59,507 bases of DNA from Pseudolabrys sp. (GTDB taxonomy: Bacteria > Pseudomonadota > Alphaproteobacteria > Rhizobiales > Xanthobacteraceae), in the NCBI GenBank assembly GCA_022843325.1, contig JALHNV010000009.1:10289-69795 (forward strand), read 5' to 3'. The notes below the pieces were generated by a model. That model saw only the letters and a list, made by a program, of their open reading frames with translations. It was not told where the DNA came from and did not search any database. Made by a program: the position numbers and the translations under genes. Shown one piece after another: positions 1 to 7,680 of the stretch. Each line of letters opens with the position of its first letter. The first letter of the stretch is position 1.

Positions 1-633
1 CCCCATGTCATTTTCAACGATGTCCTGGGGCCCCATGTCGTGGCCGCTTTGCTGGATCATGTCGCCGCGCGGCAGGCCGCGTTTCAGGCCGCGGTGGTGC
101 GCGACCGGACCACAGGGCAGCGGCGCGTCGACGGCAATCTGAGAACCTCATTGTCGATCGCCGATCTCGGTCACTTCGCCGGTGCCTACCGGACGGCGGT
201 GGAGACGCATGCGGCGCCGGCGCTCGCCCGCCTTCAGTTGACCGAGGTGGCTGTGGCGCCCCGGGAGCTTGAGATCAACGCCTATGGCGATGGCGGCCGT
301 TTCGCGCCCCATATCGACACCAATGAGCAGTCGCAGCGCGTGCGCGTGCTGTCCTGTGTCTATTATTTCGCACGGACGCCCCGCCCCTTCACCGGCGGCG
401 AATTGCGCATTCATGCGCTTCCGACCCTGTCGGCCGGCAAGGCTGCAGGCCCGCCGGTCGCCATCGATGTCGCGCCGGAGACCGACACCATGGTCATGTT
501 TCCCAGTTGGATCTGCCATGAGGTGATGCCGGTCCGGGTGCCGTCCGGCGCCTGGCTGGACGGACGGTTCACGCTCAACTGCTGGCTCCACCGCGTGGCT
601 CCCGCGGCACGCCCGCGGCCGGCCGGTCCCTAG
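1..633 (+). CDS. 2OG-Fe(II) oxygenase (prolyl 4-hydroxylase-like), 5' end cut by window
   Basis: This is a double-stranded beta-helix dioxygenase that would use 2-oxoglutarate, O2 and Fe(II) to hydroxylate a substrate, probably a protein side chain. The frame is open from base 1 (PHVIFNDVLGPHVV before the first GTG at 40), and that lead-in resembles the family N-terminus, so the true start lies upstream of the window. Visible iron ligands are an H-x-D pair (nt about 310-318) and a distal His in 'WICHEV' (nt about 487), followed by an Arg in 'GRFTLN' placed to bind 2-oxoglutarate. The substrate is unknown. It lies on the same strand 155 bp before three tail-collar proteins, which suggests, but does not show, that it modifies them. 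Confidence 0.8.
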   Translation, partial: PHVIFNDVLGPHVVAALLDHVAARQAAFQAAVVRDRTTGQRRVDGNLRTSLSIADLGHFAGAYRTAVETHAAPALARLQLTEVAVAPRELEINAYGDGGRFAPHIDTNEQSQRVRVLSCVYYFARTPRPFTGGELRIHALPTLSAGKAAGPPVAIDVAPETDTMVMFPSWICHEVMPVRVPSGAWLDGRFTLNCWLHRVAPAARPRPAGP

Positions 634-723
634 TATCCGCGGGCCCCGCCGTTGCGCGCCATCCCCAACGGCGAGCGCCGCGCGTCTCGCAACCGGCAAC
701 AAATTTATACCGCAGAACGGTTT

Positions 724-756
724 TTGATTGCAAATCAAGTTATTTTCTTCTAAAGG
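724..756 (+). promoter_or_regulatory. AT-rich candidate promoter/operator of the tail-collar operon
   Basis: The gap between the oxygenase and the first tail-collar gene turns AT-rich. At 724-738 there is an inverted repeat TTGATT-gca-AATCAA. A weak promoter reading is TTGCAA (728-733), 17 nt, TAAAGG (751-756). Position and symmetry suggest a regulated promoter for the operon starting at 789; no regulator can be named. Confidence 0.3.
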
Positions 757-788
757 TTGTAAACATGATGTGAGAGGGGGGCTCTGTC

Positions 789-1325
789 ATGACTGAACCG
801 TTCATCGGCCAAATCCAGCCTTACGGCTTCGGCTTCGCACCGAAGAACTGGGCGCAGTGCAATGGCCAGATACTGGCGATCCAGCAGAACGCCGCATTGT
901 TCTCGCTGCTGGGCAACGCTTTCGGCGGCAACGGCACCACCAACTTCGCCCTGCCCAATCTGCAAAGCCGCGTGCCGATGCACCAGGGCACCAGCCTCGG
1001 CGTCAACTACGTGATGGGCGAGGAAGGCGGAACGGAGAATGTCACGCTCAGTGCGAACGAGATGCCGATGCACACGCACGGCTTTGTCGGCACCGCCGCC
1101 AACGCTTCGGCCGCCGTCCCGTCGAGCGGCGTGATCCTGGCGCACGTTTATCAGCCGAGCGGCAACACGCCGAACCCGTATTACGCGCCCGACACCACGC
1201 CACAGCCCCTGACCGTCGCGGCGGTTTCTCCGGTCGGCGGCAATCAGGCGCACACCAACATTCAGCCCTATCTGGCCGTCAACTGGTGCATCGCACTGGC
1301 TGGCATTTTCCCGGCGCGCAACTGA
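789..1325 (+). CDS. Phage tail collar domain protein, copy 1 (MdpB-like)
   Basis: This 178-residue protein belongs to the phage tail collar (PF07484) / microcystin-dependent protein MdpB-like family. The N-terminal third has the family pattern: GQI..., 'AQCNGQ', 'LLGNAFGG', 'FALPNLQSRVPMH'. A variable middle follows, and the end is 'GNQAHTNIQPYLAVNWCIALAGIFPARN'-like. There is no signal peptide. A strong purine run (GAGAGGGGGG) precedes the ATG. It is the first of three paralogues in a tight same-strand operon. In phages such domains sit in tail fibres; for free-standing bacterial copies the role is not settled. No capsid, terminase, baseplate or sheath gene is nearby, so an ordinary prophage is unlikely. 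Confidence 0.9.
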   Translation: MTEPFIGQIQPYGFGFAPKNWAQCNGQILAIQQNAALFSLLGNAFGGNGTTNFALPNLQSRVPMHQGTSLGVNYVMGEEGGTENVTLSANEMPMHTHGFVGTAANASAAVPSSGVILAHVYQPSGNTPNPYYAPDTTPQPLTVAAVSPVGGNQAHTNIQPYLAVNWCIALAGIFPARN

Positions 1326-1355
1326 TCACACCCTTCATTTCAAGAGGCCACGGCC

Positions 1356-1904
1356 ATGAGCAATTTCTATGTCGGGCAAATCGACTTGTTCGGCGGCAAC
1401 TTCGCGCCGAAGGGCTGGGCCCTGTGCAACGGTCAATTGATGTCGATCGCGCAGAACCAGGCGCTGTTTTCCCTGCTCGGCACTTTTTATGGCGGCGACG
1501 GCGTCACAACCTTCGCCTTGCCCAACCTGCAATCGCGCCTGCCGGTGCATGAGGGTCAGGGTCCCGGATTGTCCCCGTACCCGCTTGGGGGAACCGGCGG
1601 CGTACCGAATGTTACCATCACAAACCAGTCGATGCCGCAACACCTGCACGTGCTGCAGGCGACCGATACGCTCGCCACCACGGCCACGATCGACCAGACG
1701 GTTTTGCCGGGCCAGCCGACCACGGGTACGACGCCCGGGCTCTACGCCGCGCAGCAGGAGGGCCTGCCTGTGCTGCAGCCGCAGAAGATGGCGGCGGGCG
1801 CTTGCGGGCTCACCGGCGGCAACCAGCCGCATACCAACCTGATGCCGTCGCTCTGCGTCACGTTCATCATCGCCCTCCAGGGCATCTTTCCGTCGCGCAA
1901 TTGA
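1356..1904 (+). CDS. Phage tail collar domain protein, copy 2 (MdpB-like)
   Basis: This is a 182-residue paralogue of the preceding gene with the same core: 'GQIDLFGGNFAPKGWALCNGQ', 'LLGTFYGGDG', 'FALPNLQSRLPVH', and a C-terminal Gly-Ile-Phe-Pro-Ser-Arg-Asn. It starts 30 bp after copy 1, with AGAGG upstream of the ATG. The middle section (about residues 75-150) differs strongly from the other copies while both ends are conserved. That would fit proteins sharing a fold or assembly interface but exposing different surfaces. Function is unknown beyond the domain call. Confidence 0.9.
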   Translation: MSNFYVGQIDLFGGNFAPKGWALCNGQLMSIAQNQALFSLLGTFYGGDGVTTFALPNLQSRLPVHEGQGPGLSPYPLGGTGGVPNVTITNQSMPQHLHVLQATDTLATTATIDQTVLPGQPTTGTTPGLYAAQQEGLPVLQPQKMAAGACGLTGGNQPHTNLMPSLCVTFIIALQGIFPSRN

Positions 1905-1914
1905 GGAGAGCAGG

Positions 1915-2460
1915 ATGTCTGAATGTTATGTCGGGGAAATCCGCGCCTTCGGCTTTTCATTCGCGCCGCGCGGATGGGCCCAATGCAACGGACAACTGAT
2001 GCCGATCAGCCAGAACCCGACGCTCTATGCGATCATCGGCACCATATACGGCGGCGACGGACAGACCACCTTTGGGCTTCCCAACCTTCAGGGTCGCATA
2101 CCGATGCACTGGGGCACAGGGCCTTCCGGAATGACGACCGTCATCGGCGAGGCGCAGGGCCAGACCACCGTCACGCTGCTGACCACGGAACTCCCGCAGC
2201 ACAACCATGGCATCGTCGCCATGCTGGTACCCTCCGGCGGCGGCGCCCAGCGCACCCCGCGGGCCAGCGACACAGCCTATCTGTCGTCGTCGTCGGCGCC
2301 GGACTTTGTCTGGCAAAAGGACCCGGCAACGCCGGATCAGCCGTTCTCGCCACGCGCGTTGACGCCGGCGGGAAATTCACTGCCGCATGACAACATGCAG
2401 CCTTATCTGGCGATGAACTTCTGCATTGCGACGGAGGGCATCTTCCCGTCGCGCAACTAG
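1915..2460 (+). CDS. Phage tail collar domain protein, copy 3 (MdpB-like)
   Basis: This is the third 181-residue member, starting 10 bp after copy 2 behind a GAGGAG ribosome-binding site. Conserved landmarks are 'AQCNGQLMPISQNPTLYAIIG', 'YGGDGQTTFGLPNLQGRIPMH', 'LPQHNHG' and the terminal 'GIFPSRN'. The His-rich 'PQHNHG' is shared in position with 'PMHTHG' (copy 1) and 'PQHLHV' (copy 2) and could bind a metal; that is inference. Spacing to the GNAT gene downstream is again 10 bp, so the four genes are very likely one transcript. Confidence 0.9.
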   Translation: MSECYVGEIRAFGFSFAPRGWAQCNGQLMPISQNPTLYAIIGTIYGGDGQTTFGLPNLQGRIPMHWGTGPSGMTTVIGEAQGQTTVTLLTTELPQHNHGIVAMLVPSGGGAQRTPRASDTAYLSSSSAPDFVWQKDPATPDQPFSPRALTPAGNSLPHDNMQPYLAMNFCIATEGIFPSRN

Positions 2461-2470
2461 AGAGTAGGAC

Positions 2471-3019
2471 ATGTCGCCTTTAGAGCCACCGGCATTTGCG
2501 CTGCCGGCGGCTTTGCGGTCGCAAGGCTTCACGCTACGGCGGGAGCGCGATGCCGACATCCCTTTTCTGATGCAGCTCTACGCATCGACACGCGCCCACG
2601 ACATGGCGCTGGTGCCGGACTGGACCGATGAACAGCGGCAGGCCTTCCTGACCAGCCAGTTCAGGGCGCAGCGCATCCACTATCAAACGCACTTCCCGGC
2701 ATGCGGCTTCGACGTACTCGCGTTTTCCGGCGCCCCGATGGGGCGTCTCTATCTCGATGCACGGCCCTCGTCGCTGCACATCATCGACATCGCTTTGCTG
2801 CCGGAATGGTGCGGCAGAGGCATCGGCACCGCCGTCCTGCAGGCGCTGACGGGGGCCGCGCGCGCCCAGGGCAAGCGCGTCGGCATTTTTGTCGAGCGAA
2901 ACAATCCCGCGCTGCGCCTGTACCGGCGGCTCGGCTTTACCGAGGTCGCCGACCACGCCGTGTACCTGGAGATGGAATGGAGCGACGGCGATCCGCAGAC
3001 TCAGTTGAAAACGGCTTGA
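2471..3019 (+). CDS. GNAT family N-acetyltransferase in tail-collar operon
   Basis: This 182-residue GNAT-fold protein would transfer an acyl group from acyl-CoA to an amine. The acetyl-CoA binding motif A is visible as 'ALLPEWCGRGIGTAVLQAL' (about residues 112-130), followed by the motif-B 'ERNNPALRLYRRLGF' typical of the family. It is the last gene of the tail-collar operon, 10 bp after copy 3, so its substrate may be a product of the operon. Its 3' end overlaps the convergent DUF6916 gene by 19 bp. Confidence 0.85.
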   Translation: MSPLEPPAFALPAALRSQGFTLRRERDADIPFLMQLYASTRAHDMALVPDWTDEQRQAFLTSQFRAQRIHYQTHFPACGFDVLAFSGAPMGRLYLDARPSSLHIIDIALLPEWCGRGIGTAVLQALTGAARAQGKRVGIFVERNNPALRLYRRLGFTEVADHAVYLEMEWSDGDPQTQLKTA

Positions 3020-3300
3020 TATAAAACGCCATCCGCATCCTTGCCGATCGGCACCAGGAAAATCTGCAGCGCGCCGAGATCGTCATGCTGCAGGCGATAG
3101 ATCTTCTGCTCCAGGACACGCGGATCGCGGGCGGCGAACAGAAGCGAAAACGGCGGGCGGATGCCTTGCAGCGCTGAAGACCGCGGCATCGGCTTGGCCT
3201 CGGTCAAGATCAGCGGGATGGCGGGGGTATTCTGTTCGCTGACGACGAACACGTCGTCCAGCCTGTCGGCGAAATCCTCGAAGACGAGCGGCCGGTCCAT
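3001..3300 (-). CDS. DUF6916 family protein
   Basis: This 99-residue protein matches my recollection of the DUF6916 family. The late region 'PFSLLFAARDPRVLEQKIYRLQHDDLGALQIFLVPIGKDADGVLYQAVFN' is the characteristic part, given here only as a position cue (residues about 50-99). No enzyme motif, signal peptide or membrane segment is seen. It faces the GNAT gene tail to tail with a 19-bp overlap and diverges from the sulfotransferase. Short proteins of this kind occur next to tail-collar genes, which supports membership in the same module. Function is unknown. Confidence 0.7.
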   Translation of the reverse strand: MDRPLVFEDFADRLDDVFVVSEQNTPAIPLILTEAKPMPRSSALQGIRPPFSLLFAARDPRVLEQKIYRLQHDDLGALQIFLVPIGKDADGVLYQAVFN

Positions 3301-3340
3301 CGATTCCTCCCGTCGTTGCGCATTCTCTCGCTATGCTATC

Positions 3341-3352
3341 TATACGTGTATA
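3341..3352. promoter_or_regulatory. Palindrome in divergent DUF6916/sulfotransferase promoter region
   Basis: The 75-bp gap between the divergent starts at 3300 (minus) and 3376 (plus) contains TATAC-gt-GTATA at 3341-3352 in an AT-rich patch. It could be an operator or part of promoter elements for either gene. No factor is assigned. Confidence 0.3.
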
Positions 3353-3375
3353 CGATACAAGGGTGCCGTCGGCGC

Positions 3376-4395
3376 ATGCCGCGCTCCCGGAACGACACCG
3401 TGACCGCTATTGAACAGGCGGAGACCTCGAACGGCTGGCCGCCCGCGACCTGGCTGCCGGTCCACGTCGGCGCGGACGCCGGACAGCACTTCGTCGCGTG
3501 GGCGGATTTCGGCACCGCGCCGTTGCAGGAGCCGTTCTTTGCCGACTCGGCACGGCGAGCGCTGCGGCACTCGGCGGCGCAGACCCGGCGCATGACCCTC
3601 GACGACTTCCTCGCCGATTCCGCCAGCCTGCAAAGCCTGACGCCGGACGGGTTCGTCTTTCACATGTCGCGCTGCGGCTCGACGCTGGTCGAGCAAATGC
3701 TGGCCGCGGTGCCGCAGCATTTGGTGATTTCCGAAGCCGCGCCACTCGACAGCATCGTCCGGCTCGACGGCGCTGGCGAAGCCTTGCCGGGCGACCGGCA
3801 TGTGGGGCTGCTGCGCGCGATGGTGGCCGCGTTCGGACGGCGGCGCACCGGTATCGAGCATCATTACGTCGTCAAGCTGGATTGCTGGCACACCCTGGCG
3901 CTGCCGCTGTTCCGCCGCGCCTTTCCCGCGGTGCCGTGGGTATTTCTCTATCGCGATCCGGTCGACGTGCTGGTGTCGCACCTGCGTCAACCCGGCGCGC
4001 AGATGATCTCGGACATCGTGCCGCCGGATCTCTACGGCCTTGACGCCAACGACGCGCGGCCGGGCGCGGACTATTATGCGCGCGTCCTGAACCGGATCTG
4101 TACGGCGGCGGCCGACCATCAAAGCCAAGGCCGCACATTGGCGATCGATTACCGCGATCTGCCCGGCGCGGTGTTCACGACGATCATGCCGCATTTCGGT
4201 ATCGCCGGCAGCGACGCCGGCTGCGCGCGGATGCGACTGGCCGCGCAGCGCGACGCCAAGTCACCGCACTTCGCGTTCACGAGCGACATCGAAGCCAAGC
4301 AGCGCGAAGCAACACGGCCGCTTCGCGATCTCGCCGCGACGCATCTCGGCGCAGTCCATCGCCGGCTCGATCTATGGGCCGGTCACGTGGCTTGA
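3376..4395 (+). CDS. Sulfotransferase-family protein
   Basis: This 339-residue protein fits the P-loop sulfotransferase fold, which moves sulfate from PAPS to an acceptor. The 5'-phosphosulfate loop is seen in 'FHMSRCGSTLVEQML' (about residues 94-108) and the 3'-phosphate binding element in 'FLYRDPVDVLVSHL' further on. The first ATG at 3376 is chosen; an in-frame TTG at 3316 adds an implausible leader. The acceptor is unknown. It sits beside the tail-collar/GNAT/oxygenase genes and ends in a 13-bp convergent overlap with the P450. Together with the oxygenase and GNAT it gives the neighbourhood three potential modifying enzymes. Confidence 0.75.
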   Translation: MPRSRNDTVTAIEQAETSNGWPPATWLPVHVGADAGQHFVAWADFGTAPLQEPFFADSARRALRHSAAQTRRMTLDDFLADSASLQSLTPDGFVFHMSRCGSTLVEQMLAAVPQHLVISEAAPLDSIVRLDGAGEALPGDRHVGLLRAMVAAFGRRRTGIEHHYVVKLDCWHTLALPLFRRAFPAVPWVFLYRDPVDVLVSHLRQPGAQMISDIVPPDLYGLDANDARPGADYYARVLNRICTAAADHQSQGRTLAIDYRDLPGAVFTTIMPHFGIAGSDAGCARMRLAAQRDAKSPHFAFTSDIEAKQREATRPLRDLAATHLGAVHRRLDLWAGHVA

Positions 4396-5819
4396 TGATA
4401 GGGACAGGCGGCCGCCGGCGCTTCCGTGCCGGCCGACAACGGAGCATTGGCGGTCCGCGGCTCCAGCGTCATCGGCAATCCGCCGTCCGGACGCAACGTC
4501 AACCGGCAGACCGGGTCGACCTTGCTGCCCATCGGCATGCGCAACCTGAACTGCTGCGCCAGCGTCGCCAGCGACAGGATCGCCTCGGTCAGACCGAACG
4601 ACATGCCGGCGCAGACGCGCGGCCCGATGCTGAAAGGAATGTAGGCGAACTTCGAAATCGCCCCGGCGCGGTCCGGCATGAAGCGATCGGGGATGAAATG
4701 GTCGGGCTTGTCCCACAGCTTCCTGTGCCGGTGCAGCAGCCACGGCACCACGAAGATGAGCGAGCCCTTGGGAATGCGCCGGCCGTTGTAGGTCTCCTCC
4801 TGCAGCGCCTCGCGCGGCAGGATCGGCACCGGCGGATACAGCCGCAACGTTTCTTCGACCACCGCTTGCGTGAACGGCAACCGCGCGACATCGGCGAGAC
4901 CGGGACGCCTGCCGCCCAGCGCGCTGTCAATTTCGGCATGCAGCCGCGACTCCACGTCCGGCGCCTGCGACAGCAGATACCAGACCCAGGCGAGCGTATT
5001 GGCGGTGGTCTCATGGCCGGCCATGAACAGCACCGCGGCTTCGTTGCGGATCGCCTCGTCGCTCAATGCCTCGCCGGTTTCGGCATCCTTGGCGTCGAGC
5101 AATTGCGCGATCAGCGACGACTCGCCTGTCGCGCGCCGCGCCTTGATGTTCTGCACGATGCCGTCGAGCACGGTGTGGATGCGCCGCTGCGCCCGCCGCA
5201 CCGCGGGCCCGTGAAAGCGCGGCAGCCACTCCGGCAGGCCGAGCAGCGAGATCAGGTCGAGCTGACCGATCGTCTTCTGATAATCGCTGAAGCCGTTGAC
5301 CACTTCCTCGGTATAAGCGCGGCCGAGTTCGCGGCCAAAGATGGTGCGGGCGATGATTTCAGCGGTCAGGTTGGCCATCTCGCTCAAGGCGTCGATCCGC
5401 GGCGAGGCCAGCGATGCCCAGCGGTCGCGCGTCTCGACGATGGTCTCGACCATCACCGGTGCGAATTGCGACAGCCGCGTGGTGTGGATAATCGGCGCCA
5501 CCATCTTGCGACGCGCCTTCCACAACGGGCCGTCGCTGATGAAAAGACCGTCGCCGATCAACGGCGCCAGCGCGTGCCGCATTTGCGGCGCTTTGCGCTC
5601 GAAGCTGGCATTGTGCTGGTTGAAGGCGAACCGGACCGAATCCGGGCTGTTACAGAGAAATGTCTCGCGGTTCAGGATTTTCGACGACGAGAACTCCAGT
5701 TCGAATGCGGACGCCTCCCACATCGCCACGAAATTCTTGCGGCCGATCCACAGCCGCTGCCAGGCCGGCGGCGGCCGGGGAAAGCGGTGCGGAAATGGCG
5801 GGACAAAGTCGATCGTCAT
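4383..5819 (-). CDS. Cytochrome P450
   Basis: This 478-residue class-typical bacterial P450 is a haem monooxygenase using two electrons from a separate redox partner. The I-helix 'AGHETT' (residues 267-272), the K-helix E-x-x-R (323-326, 'ETLR') and the haem loop 'FSIGPRVCAG' with Cys 403 are all intact. The chosen ATG gives 'MTIDFVPPFPHRFPRPP', a proline-rich N-terminus without membrane anchor; an upstream in-frame ATG at 5903 would add 28 unlikely residues. No dedicated ferredoxin is adjacent, although a [2Fe-2S] ferredoxin and a reductase lie 10 kb away. The substrate cannot be told from sequence. Confidence 0.93.
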   Translation of the reverse strand: MTIDFVPPFPHRFPRPPPAWQRLWIGRKNFVAMWEASAFELEFSSSKILNRETFLCNSPDSVRFAFNQHNASFERKAPQMRHALAPLIGDGLFISDGPLWKARRKMVAPIIHTTRLSQFAPVMVETIVETRDRWASLASPRIDALSEMANLTAEIIARTIFGRELGRAYTEEVVNGFSDYQKTIGQLDLISLLGLPEWLPRFHGPAVRRAQRRIHTVLDGIVQNIKARRATGESSLIAQLLDAKDAETGEALSDEAIRNEAAVLFMAGHETTANTLAWVWYLLSQAPDVESRLHAEIDSALGGRRPGLADVARLPFTQAVVEETLRLYPPVPILPREALQEETYNGRRIPKGSLIFVVPWLLHRHRKLWDKPDHFIPDRFMPDRAGAISKFAYIPFSIGPRVCAGMSFGLTEAILSLATLAQQFRLRMPMGSKVDPVCRLTLRPDGGLPMTLEPRTANAPLSAGTEAPAAACPYHQAT

Positions 5820-5986
5820 GCCGGTGACCTGGGAGAAGGTGCCGCAGCATTCAGCATACAGGGGCCGTTTGGTCTGAGAAAGGGAATGCAGCGGACCGTC
5901 CATGCAATCGTAAAGCGGTTAAATCTTGGTCAGGCCGGACACATATTGGGCAAATGTGCCGCATTGGACGTTGTCGCGCACCGCGT

Positions 5987-6790
5987 CTAGGGCGCGGACC
6001 GCCGCTCCGCCCGCCACAGCGTCAGCATCGCGGTGGCGATCAGCATGGCGACACCGACCACCAGCAGCGTTGCCAGCGCATTGATCTGCGGCGACACGCC
6101 GAGCCGGACGCTGGAATAGATCACGATCGGCAGGGTCGAGGCGCCGGGTCCCGTGACAAAGCTGGCAATCACCACGTCGTCCAGGGACAGCGTGAAGGCC
6201 AGCAGCCACGCGGCGACAATCGCGGGTACCAGCAGCGGCAGCGTCACGCGCACGAACGTCCGCCACGGCGTCGCGCCGAGATCGGCCGCCGCCTCCTCCA
6301 GCCGCGGATCGAGCTGCGACAGCCGCGCCCGGATCACCACGATGGCGTATGCGGTGCCGAAGGTAATGTGCGCCAGCGTGATGGTGGTGGCGCCACGGCT
6401 CGCCGGCCAGCCAATCGCTTCGCTGAGCATGACGAACAGCATCAGCAGCGACAGGCCGGTCAGCACCTCGGGAAGAATGAGCGGCGCCATCGCCAGCGCC
6501 TCGAAGGCACCGCGCCCCGCAGCCCGCCGGATTCGCTGCATGGCGAAGGCGGCCATGGTGCCGAGCAGCACCGAAGCCGTGGCGCTGACAGCCGCGACCC
6601 GCAGCGACAGCCACAGCGCATCGCCGATCTGCGCGTTGCGGAACAGCTCGCCGTACCAGCGCGTCGAAAATCCGCTCCACACCGTAACCAGCCGGTTGTC
6701 GTTGAACGAATAGATCATCAGCACGGCGATCGGCAGATAGAGAAAGGCATAGCCGAAGGCCAGCATGCTGAGCGGAAACAGCCGCGTCAT
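5987..6790 (-). CDS. potI: Spermidine/putrescine-type ABC permease, PotC/PotI-like
   Basis: This 267-residue inner-membrane permease is the second transmembrane subunit of a polyamine-type importer. It has about six hydrophobic segments and the EAA loop that docks the ATPase ('EEAAADLGATPWRTFVRVTLPLL'-type region near residue 165). Its ATG overlaps the stop of the upstream permease by 4 bp (ATGA), so the two are translationally coupled. It is the last gene of the four-gene operon. Whether putrescine, spermidine or another cation is carried cannot be read from it. Confidence 0.9.
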   Translation of the reverse strand: MTRLFPLSMLAFGYAFLYLPIAVLMIYSFNDNRLVTVWSGFSTRWYGELFRNAQIGDALWLSLRVAAVSATASVLLGTMAAFAMQRIRRAAGRGAFEALAMAPLILPEVLTGLSLLMLFVMLSEAIGWPASRGATTITLAHITFGTAYAIVVIRARLSQLDPRLEEAAADLGATPWRTFVRVTLPLLVPAIVAAWLLAFTLSLDDVVIASFVTGPGASTLPIVIYSSVRLGVSPQINALATLLVVGVAMLIATAMLTLWRAERRSAP

Positions 6791-7680
6791 GTCGCGACCT
6801 CCGCGCGCCGGGCCAGGCGATAGACCAGCGCCGCCGGCACCAGCACCGCGACCAGCAGCAGCATCGCCAGTGCCGCGGCGAGCGGCCAGTCATTGTTGCC
6901 GAAGAACTCGTTCCACAGCACCGGGCCGACCATCAGCGTGTCCGAGCCACCGAGCAGGTCCGGGATGATGAACTCGCCGAGCGCGGGGATGAACACCAGC
7001 AACAGCCCGGCGACAATGCCGGGCATCGACAATGGCAAGGTGACGCGGAAGAAGGCGCGCGCCGGCTTTGCGCCAAGGTCGGACGCCGCGTCGAGCAGCG
7101 TCCAGTCGAGGCGTTCCAGCACGGCGTAGATCGGCAACACCATGAACGGCAGATACGAGTAGACGATGCCGAGATGCACCGCGAATTCGGTGTTGAGCAA
7201 CGGCAGTGGTTCCGCGATCAGACCGGTATCGAGTAGCAGCGTATTGATGACACCGTTCGAGTTCAGCAGGCTCGACCAGGCGTAAACGCGGATCAGGAAT
7301 GACGTCCAGAACGGCAGCACCACCAGCACCAGCAGTGGCGTGCGCAGGCCGGTCCGCACCCGCGCCAGCGCATAGGCCATCGGATAGGCGATCAGCAACG
7401 TGATCAGCGCCGACACCGCGGCGATGCGGATCGAGCCGGCGAAGGCCTGAATGTAGAGCGAGTCGGAGAAGATGAGCGCATAGTTGTCGCCGGACGCGTT
7501 GAGGTCGGGCAGCAGCCCCTCGCCCGGCACCAGCAGCGGCGTGAACGGCGGCGCGCCAAGCCGTTTCTCGGTGAAGCTGATCGCCAGCACCACGAGGGCC
7601 GGCAGCAGCGTGAACAGCAGCATCCAGCCAAGCGGGAACCCGAGCACGATTTTACGGGCGGCGCCCGTGCCGCCGTTCAT
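6787..7680 (-). CDS. potH: Spermidine/putrescine-type ABC permease, PotB/PotH-like
   Basis: This 297-residue first permease subunit carries 'DAASDLGAKPARAFFRVTLPL' as its EAA loop (about residue 195-215) and several membrane spans. I place the start at the ATG at 7680, which overlaps the ATPase stop codon as ATGA; an upstream ATG at 7716 would push 40 bp into the ATPase gene. It would pair with the downstream permease to form the membrane channel of the importer. Confidence 0.9.
   Translation of the reverse strand: MNGGTGAARKIVLGFPLGWMLLFTLLPALVVLAISFTEKRLGAPPFTPLLVPGEGLLPDLNASGDNYALIFSDSLYIQAFAGSIRIAAVSALITLLIAYPMAYALARVRTGLRTPLLVLVVLPFWTSFLIRVYAWSSLLNSNGVINTLLLDTGLIAEPLPLLNTEFAVHLGIVYSYLPFMVLPIYAVLERLDWTLLDAASDLGAKPARAFFRVTLPLSMPGIVAGLLLVFIPALGEFIIPDLLGGSDTLMVGPVLWNEFFGNNDWPLAAALAMLLLVAVLVPAALVYRLARRAEVAT

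Noticed and set aside
789..2460. Reading the three tail-collar genes as a prophage fragment
   Set aside because: No other phage gene, integrase or attachment repeat is seen around them; they sit in a bacterial operon with enzymes. The left edge of the window prevents full exclusion.
4374..5990. Long open frame of 538 codons on the plus strand across the P450
   Set aside because: It is antisense to a P450 with all catalytic motifs; high GC at third positions creates such shadows, and its product is Arg/Gln-rich without a family.
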